A stretch of 64,000 bases of DNA from Karstenula rhodostoma CBS 690.94 (Eukaryota > Ascomycota > Dothideomycetes > Pleosporales > Didymosphaeriaceae). Shown piece by piece: positions 57,534 to 64,000 of the stretch. Location: contig MU001515.1 of NCBI GenBank assembly GCA_010093485.1, positions 577,518 to 641,517 of the forward strand. The letters run 5' to 3'. The notes under the pieces were generated by a model. The model was not told the origin of the DNA and ran no database searches. It worked only from the letters and a program-made list of their open reading frames with translations. Numbering within the stretch: the first letter of the stretch is position 1; each line of letters begins with the position of its first letter. Both the position numbers and the translations under genes were made by a program.

Positions 57534-58089
57534 TCAGCAGTAGCGACTGGCAGTCTCGATTTCAGCCGACATGAGGTCTGTGAATTCAACGCCTGAGCGA
57601 GGACACGGCTCGCTGCCCCTAAACCGTCGTGCGTGCGCGTCTGCGGCAAGGCGGCTATCGTCGCGGTTTCCACTATGAGCAGATTGTATCTGGCGGGTAG
57701 ACACTTCAGCGTAACAAAATGTCTTCCACCGTGATTGAGCCTGGTCTCGAACGACAGCTTGAGTTGTGTGCGGTAGTGCGGCACGCCGTGTCAGCACCGA
57801 TAGCCTCAAAGTCCGAGGCCTTGAAGGTCGCGTAGGTAGCGGAATGGGTTGTGAAGGCGGCGAAGCCAAGGGAACAGACGTCGATGAGGTGCACCGCATG
57901 ATCGTGTTCCGACCGTGTCAAGACCGGTGTCGATGCCCGACGCTCAGGCATGTCGATATCGACTTTTTGTGCGACATGCTCGGAAAGCGACAATCCGAGG
58001 ACGACGCTTCGGTAGGTTGCGACGTCTTGCGTCGTGATCGCGCGCCGGTACGCCGTCGTCGGGATTCGGGGCACCGATTGGTTTGCCAT
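57534..58089 (-). CDS. hypothetical protein, probably two exons, 171 aa
   Basis: ATG at 58089 opens a GC3-rich frame with a strong purine-first codon pattern. The unspliced frame ends at 57706 (127 aa). A 40-nt intron (57729-57690, GTGGAA to CGCCAG, CTGAAG inside) would join it in phase 0 to a second open frame ending at 57534 (GNRDDSRLAADAHARRFRGS and FTDLMSAEIETASRYC). Exon 1 includes SVVLGLSLSEHVAQKVDIDM and LIDVCSLGFAAFTTHSATYA. No signal peptide or membrane helix, family unknown. The donor is weak; the unspliced form is the fallback. It points away from the 58502 gene, about 410 bp apart. Confidence 0.45.
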
Positions 58090-58423
58090 GTTGGATCGTA
58101 TGTGAAGAGTGTCCGATCGGTTCGTGCAAGTCTGTCGTCGTCAGTGCCAGATTTGGCTGCAACCAATGCCACTACTCACGTTGTCTGGATATCGCAGGAG
58201 TTGCAAGTCTGGATTGCCGGTCGATGCAGAAGGAAGAGATGGCAAAACTCCATGGTCCCAAGAATCATTCGTGCGCGTGCGCTGCAGCCCAACGGCTACC
58301 CAGGATTCAGTATCGCGCCGCTCCTCACGGAGTTGCCCTGGTCGTCCAGATCTGCACCTGGTCGACTTCATGACGATGCAGCATCGTGCCCGCAGACGCA
58401 TCCGCCGCATGAGGCCTGGCGCG

Positions 58424-58470
58424 CGATCAGGAGTTTGTTGGGCTTGGTGACCCTGGGAGCCGGCGGGGTT
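58424..58470 (+). repeat. R6 fragment upstream of the 58502 gene
   Basis: GATCAGGAGTTTGTTGGGCT then TGGTGACCCTGGGAGCCGGC, collinear with the R6 left half. It lies within 80 bp of the next start codon. Confidence 0.65.
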
Positions 58471-58501
58471 CAATCGTTCAGCGACCGTGGCGTCCAGCTT
58501 G

Positions 58502-59069
58502 ATGGTTGCCGCAGAGGCGCCCACAGGCAACCTCCATTATCTTCTCCACCGGTACCCCGACTTGTTCGGCTTTGTGGCGGAGGCGTCCGAGCGACAGATG
58601 CGCCGTTGCGCGCGATGGATCGAGAGCGTGGACGATGGCAACGGTACCACAAGGTGGAGGGAAGGAGACGTCGCGATGGTGAGCGTTGTATTCCGAGAGG
58701 GAGCTGGCTCTGACGGTGCAGAAGAGAGGCCATGGAGCAACGTGTCCACAACAATCCGAACGGGCACGGAGGCTTTCGATGCGCATGCAAGACGGCGCGC
58801 GTTCAAAGAAGAGCTTGGGAGCGCAAGAAACTATAACAGACACGCAGCTCAAAGGCAGCGAGGCCTCAGTGGTGGAGCGGAGCGGTGTCCGATTGAACAA
58901 GAACGGCTGGGGAAGGCCACAGGGGGGCCGTGCTAGCGCCTTGGCAGACACACGACTCATGTCGCCTACCGAGGCTCGGCCGGTCTGCAACAAGAAGGAT
59001 GCCCGCCTGAGTCAGGATTTCAGTAACGGCGTGCTCGGGCGGACAAAAAAGAAAGCCTATGCAGCTTGA
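58502..59069 (+). CDS. hypothetical protein, two exons, about 174 aa
   Basis: Exon 1 is 58502-58678. The intron is 58679-58721 (GTGAGC donor, TCTGAC branch, GTGCAG acceptor, 43 nt), and exon 2 is 58722-59069. The phase-0 join moves from one long frame into another, which is good evidence for splicing. Exon 1 encodes a helical part (LHYLLHRYPDLFGFVAEASE, RQMRRCARWIESVDDGN). Exon 2 is basic and disordered with Lys/Arg/Gln/Ser and ends GRTKKKAYAA. A compact N-terminus with a long basic tail resembles the 21709 gene in layout, without clear sequence identity. The start is uncertain: the ATG at 58502 is in weak context, and the frame is open upstream to 58487. Confidence 0.5.
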
Positions 59070-59788
59070 GGCCACTGGGGTACAAGCCCTGATGCGGAGG
59101 TGCGACACGCATCCACTTCTTCGTCGCCTCCAACGGGGTCAACTCGTGGGGCGGCGAGCGAGCAAGCACGCCCGACGCGCAAGCACGCCCGACGCGCAAC
59201 GCAGCGCAGCACGGCCGGGCCCATCAAAAGGCGGGATCAACTGCTTCCCTACGCATGCACCATAATGTGGGATATTTGTTTGGATAAGACAGCTCTGGAG
59301 GTCTCTTCAAGCGCTCTGCTGGCAATTAGACCAGTTCCCTGGCGTCGCGGAAACAATGGCACGTAACCGCTTGGCGACCACCGAAAATGCCCCCATCATA
59401 CTTTTGCCCCTACAAATTGCATTTTTAGAAGTGTTGCAATGGTTTTGACTTTTGGGTAGTTGCACAAAGCTGTGGATTTTTTACATCTCAAGATCTCTTG
59501 GTGTTCAGCTCTGGGCGTGGGTCAAAGTCTCGCGGTACTAGTGCTTGCGTGCCAGCCACCACAAGGATCACCCCAGGCCTTGTAGTCACTCCACAGATGG
59601 AAGTCGAGATTTATTTGCATGCGATACGGGGTAATGAGGCCGATCTGTGGATTGCTTACTGAAAAACGACGGCGACCAGGACTAACTTGGAATGTGACAA
59701 ATCCTGTTTGATTCGCAACACGCGCACGCACATTAACGTCACAGGACGCGCTATACAGCATGATATGAGTATCGCTACGAACAAACGA

Positions 59789-59937
59789 TATCGTGACATC
59801 AGGAGGGAAATAATGACAAAAAGATCGAGTTATCGAGTGTAGACAAAAATGTTGATAAAAAGGTATTTCCCCTAGCTAATAGCTCAAAAATAAGCGTCAT
59901 CTTCATTATTAGTCGGTGATTTGATTTATCGTGACAT
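59789..59937 (-). mobile_element. R2 short retroposon-like element, copy 2
   Basis: A 127-bp element (59800-59926) flanked by TATCGTGACAT at 59789-59799 and 59927-59937 (perfect 11 bp). It shares its first 96 bp with 43730-43826 and has 30 more bp at the variable end. Confidence 0.8.
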
Positions 59938-60590
59938 AGTAAGCACATGAGGAGTAATAGGCAGAACAAGCATGCCATTTGTACAGTGAAAATGCAGCCT
60001 CCAAGGAATAACACACACTCCATAATCCACGACGCCAACAACCTCGACCAGCGCACGCCTTCCATCTACCACCCATCTACAAGCGCGATCGATTGAATAG
60101 TGACCCTTTCAGATGGTGGAAGATGGTGCACACAGTACAGGCATCCCTACCACAGAAGGATGCCAAACCTGTCTACCATGATTAACATGCACCAAATACT
60201 GGTCGAAATGACCATATAGGATAGAAGAAGGATCCGCCCCGGAAAAAAAATCTTACTCTCGGCGATAACATCCACGAATGTTAACGGCAGGGTATCCCCC
60301 TCACGCATGTACATCGCAGGCCTTGATCCCTATCACCCACGTGCAACCAACTATGGTGTACTATAGTAAAGAGGTGATTCCAACATAATGGTTCCGTTGT
60401 TGTAAATCCAACGCCGCGACATGTCGACACAAACATCTCCCCAAACATCCATCCCTGGTCTCAGCCAGCCACCAAAAACGACTCGTTCAGAGTCGTCTTT
60501 GTCGGCTGGAGCGAGTACCTGACCCATGGTCTAGTAAACTATCTTCCCCCTTACATCCATTACTATCTCTGAGCACTAGTCGAGGCTCTA

Positions 60591-60959
60591 ATGGCAGAGA
60601 ATGGCGAGCTCGTCAATGTCAGCACCCACACACGACGCCGAATAGCTATTTTACACGATCCATCACCCACTGATAACGTAGCAACCAGCCCCGCCGGTGG
60701 GGTTGTGACTATGAGGGGAAGAGTGCGCCCTGTTAACTACAAGACGACAAAAGTGCGCATTTCATGTGCCGCTGAACTATGTAACTCTGGGTTAGTTCCA
60801 TTGTGGTGTCGCTTCTTGTATCCTCTGCTGGTGTACATGTATGTCTGTGTATACTGGTTGGGCTGCATGCTATGGTATACGGAGTTATGGTATAAGTCGT
60901 GGTACAAGTCGTGTTGTCTCACCAGTCCCAATCCATCTGCTCCACTTCCGTGGCTGTGA
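60591..60959 (+). CDS. possible small membrane protein, 122 aa
   Basis: ATG at 60591 (CTCTAATGG) opens 122 codons to TGA. The N-terminal 60 residues are hydrophilic (MAENGELVNVSTHTRRRIAI). Residues about 70-100 are hydrophobic and rich in Tyr/Trp/Leu/Val (LWCRFLYPLLVYMYVCVYWL), a plausible membrane helix, followed by a duplicated LWYKSWYKS from an 11-bp-scale DNA repeat. No family or splice support; moderate codon quality. Confidence 0.35.
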   Translation: MAENGELVNVSTHTRRRIAILHDPSPTDNVATSPAGGVVTMRGRVRPVNYKTTKVRISCAAELCNSGLVPLWCRFLYPLLVYMYVCVYWLGCMLWYTELWYKSWYKSCCLTSPNPSAPLPWL

Positions 60960-61540
60960 TGGTCAACTTTCCCCACGGACGACGTGGTGGCCGCATGCTC
61001 AGGACTCGGCTGTCAGGGATGCTGATATCCAGCTATAGATGACGCGCAGTGGATTTAAATACCCCATGGGCTGACCGGGCTGACCAGGCTGACCATGGTG
61101 ACCGCGCCCCATCGGTGACTGGTCGACGTGATACTGAAGAATGTTCGTACGCACGGTACTTCTCTAGCTAACCATGCAACGACCCTCGTACATAGTACAG
61201 ACATCGCCAACATGTCAGCACCGTAGTTAGGGACATCAAACGCATATGGCCAGTTCGGGACGCCAGCTATAGGCGTCCCCAATACCAAGACAAGGAAGAG
61301 TCCAGACTGCTAGCGCGGATTCAATTCATAATAGCTCGCCGGCGCCTTGTATAGAGGGTCCACAGGCGTCACAGCAGGGATCGGCAATAGAGTCAACGCA
61401 CTGGCTGTTTCACTGGCAGACTGTGGAGATTGGGGCGATAATGGCTATTGGGCATTAAATGAGAGCGGCGTCCGCGCTCGACTTGAAGTCCCAGGCGATA
61501 TTGACTGGATAGATTGTGTAGCCAGACCAGGTTGATTGTC

Positions 61541-61662
61541 ACAAGTTCTGTCACTGAGCTGTTTGAAATATTCGTGTTTTGGCACCCTACAGAATTCATG
61601 TATTGCGTTTTGCCGCGCCTTCCAGAAGCTCGCGAAGTATTATATTTGACAAGTTCTATCAC
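61541..61662 (+). mobile_element. R1 short retroposon-like element, copy 2
   Basis: A 94-bp element (61555-61648), ending TATATTTG, flanked by ACAAGTTCTGTCAC (61541-61554) and ACAAGTTCTATCAC (61649-61662), a 14-bp duplication with one transition. It extends about 15 bp further at the 5' end than copy 1. Its hairpin has changed loop and stem bases yet still pairs (CCTT-CCAG-AAGC). Confidence 0.8.
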
Positions 61663-64000
61663 CGTGACGAGAATCATCTCTCTCAGTGCCGGGTCAACCA
61701 GGATATTGTGCACAATATTCATGCAGTTTTCCTGGCAGGAGTTAGCGTTCATTTAGCGTGTTTCTATGCAGTCGAAGTCGGCTCCGACGCCATCAAGGCG
61801 AGATTCAATGCGATTGGGGCGGGTTCGTGCGATCTGGACAGGATTCGGTAGAGCTGAGTCGATTGTCGATCTGCCCAGGGGCCCCCTGCATATGTGGGAT
61901 CGGCCCAAGGATCAGCGGCTGAAGCGTGCAGGACTTGACCCTGCGCATTTCCTAACGCGTACCCTGATTTGCGCTGTGCTTACTACCTTGAAGACAGCGT
62001 AGAGGTAAGGTAATGCTGCTGCTACACTTCAGTATTTCGACGACGATAAACAGGAGAACGCGACGCCCGATGTTTCTGCGGCACCAGAAAGCTACTCCTA
62101 GAATTCGCTGAAAGTGTCGCGCGATTGCAACTCACGGCACCTATCGCGTGAAGCAAGCCACGTAAAGCTCTTAGTCCAGCATTGGTTCCAGATTTCTGGC
62201 GAAGTGCTGGCTGCTGGCAGTTGTGGTCTCAATATCCGTCGCACTTACTTCCAGAAATGAGGGGATTCACGGAGCCGATTGAGACACTTACCTGTAGATG
62301 TTGTCCGTTAATCACTCAGTTGTCCAAGTCCTCTCCCGTGTGCAACAACGCCACTGAGCCTCTCTACGACTAAGCGCGGGGATTTGAGGGCAGGCTATAA
62401 GTTGGCAAAGTTTTTGTACTGCTACTACGCTCGGAATGCCACAGCGTATGGTGTATTTGAACGAACCTCTTGTTGCGCCGATGCAATTGGCCAAGGCCCT
62501 CTGAAAGACTGAGCGCAGGCCTAGAGAACCCTTTTATCCCGTCGCTCGGCGCTACGGGCACGGAACAGCGAGCTACGAAGTAGGACGAATATTCTTGTAC
62601 CATGTAGCAGGTACTCTGGAGGGCTTTTGTGTCGAAGTTCACATTGACCTCCACCTCTCACACCCATCCTCGTCTTTTGATACATGTCAACTGTGAATGC
62701 ACAACTTCTCTAGAGATACAAGGCAGCGCAATGGAACTTACCCCGCGATGAATCGGGGGCGCGGTACGCTCAGGGCTGAGAATGGCAGTGCATCGCGTGT
62801 TGCATCGGACCTAATATTCACATGAATGAGGATACCCAGGGTCGAACTCAGAAACAACGTTATCGCAAGACAGATTTATTCTATAGCAAATGCCAACATG
62901 TATGCGGGTCAACGTAAGTTTTCCGTATAATCGAAGGAGGCGATTTTGCGCTGACCTTGCGCGTAAAGTTGATCTGAATTCAAATACAGATACTAGTAAT
63001 CATTTCGTGACTCATGACTCCACCCGCGTCACAAACATTCAAACTATTAATAGCCATTGTCACTAAATCGTCCAAGTGTTTGCATTCGCGGCTGCGTATG
63101 GTGTTATGGTCCGGGGTTCATACGAATTCCTGGGAGCTGGTGCACCATTTCAGGCAGGATCCGCGGCTGTTACAGCTATGGATGTTGCTATACACCGTAA
63201 CTCAGTCTCAATGTTTTCAAGGTATGCTGTCATCGCGAGAGGGGCAATATATATTTGCACCAGTGGGACGCGCTATTGGCGTTCTCCGCTTATAAGAGAA
63301 GCTGACTTCGTGCAAATGGCATATGATAGTCCTGGTCCCGTAGCGAGAGTCACTGTGGTCGAGATCTGGCGCGGCCTAATGTGTTGGGCCTGACTTGCTT
63401 GCGGTTTGAAAAGTACACAAGCGCGTTGCCTCCAAATATTTGAGGTGGCTTTACCTACCTTCTGCCACATCAGGAGATGGAAAACTCGGTCCTAGTTCCC
63501 AGCTACGACTTTCCCCCCTTTTGCCTATTTTGTCACAGCTCCGATCTTACCGATCGTGCTAAACACCCACCTTCTTCGACAACGATACTAGTTGTCCTAG
63601 TGAGTAAGTAGGATGTGCTTATTATATATCAAGCCTCTAAACTGTCGGATCCGGCGGCAGCCTCTTCGGCCTTGGAGAGGGTACCCTCGCCAGGCGGTAG
63701 AATAGTGGATAACACAGCGATATCAAACGTGACTGGCGACGAATGCCCGCTAGTCTGTATCTCGGGAAGAGTTGAAGGTACGTTGATGGGAAAGGTTGTC
63801 TCGGAGCGTACAGGAGATGAAAGTGTGGAGATACCTCACGCGAGGCCGTTCGAATATCCAACTTATCAGATTCAATACCTTGGGATCGTCTAGCCTATTA
63901 TTAAGTTAGATCTACTATATCTCATTGCATGAGATCGGTTGTCCCTTTTCAAGAGCAGGTTTAGCTAAAGTATCACAGCCACAGCGCTATCAACAATAAG
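61663..64000. other. no confident gene
   Basis: Frames at 63076-63393 (105 codons, GTG start) and 63615-63893 (92 codons, GTG start) are the longest, and neither has an ATG or splice support. No repeats from the families above were found here. Confidence 0.4.

Noticed and set aside
57766..58713. A 315-codon plus-strand frame
   Set aside because: Starts at GTG, lies opposite the ATG-initiated minus gene over a third of its length and crosses the exon of the 58502 gene in another frame; Arg-rich composition is typical of a shadow.
1..64000. CRISPR array, tRNA, rRNA or telomere repeats
   Set aside because: No regularly spaced identical repeats, no GGTTCGANTCC with a matching cloverleaf, no rRNA-like stretch and no TTAGGG array were seen.
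1..64000. Intact transposase or reverse transcriptase
   Set aside because: No frame shows DDE or YxDD-type motifs in context; the helper for R1, R2 and R7 is not in this window.

Overview
The window looks like accessory, gene-poor DNA of a filamentous ascomycete, most likely a Dothideomycete. Four things point there: short introns of about 40-55 nt with GT donors and CTRAY-like branch sites, pyrimidine-rich leaders before ATG, an AT-rich island that is a C-to-T / G-to-A mutated copy of a GC-rich repeat (the mark of repeat-induced point mutation, RIP), and many tiny dispersed repeats. I see no housekeeping gene, tRNA, rRNA, CRISPR array or intact transposase/reverse transcriptase. No protein could be named with confidence, so all gene products are described structurally and the species is not determined.

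Layout. 0-11 kb: scattered small ORFs; the best are a soluble protein at 2745-3140 and a two-helix membrane protein at 4768-5112. 11-15 kb: a complete 157-bp short element with 14-bp target duplications, then a RIP-ruined AT-rich island (13.67-14.33 kb). 15.6-19.1 kb: a divergent gene pair, A1 (minus, one intron) and B1 (plus, 612 aa). 21.7-26.3 kb: a three-exon gene and a two-exon one-helix membrane protein. 29.5-31.2 kb: a second copy of the divergent pair, A2 and a truncated B2, around a minisatellite promoter. 32-36 kb: a small tail-anchored-like protein and a Lys/Ala-rich protein. 37.5-39 kb: repeats and a minus-strand gene relic with in-frame stops. 39.3-44.8 kb: gene desert. 46-54 kb: decayed or frameshifted coding relics. 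57.5-59.1 kb: a minus-strand gene and, about 410 bp away, a plus-strand gene. 59-64 kb: short ORFs and repeats.

Two things stand out. (1) The A/B pair occurs twice with the same head-to-head orientation; A1 and A2 share the position of their intron and B1/B2 share their N-terminus, so a two-gene unit has been duplicated. B1 carries residues that could form a PD-(D/E)xK nuclease-like core (inference). (2) At least three unrelated families of very short (40-160 bp) elements are flanked by different perfect or near-perfect direct repeats of 8-14 bp at different sites, with one constant end and one variable end. This is the footprint of 5'-truncating, target-primed retroposition, yet the elements are far shorter than usual SINEs.
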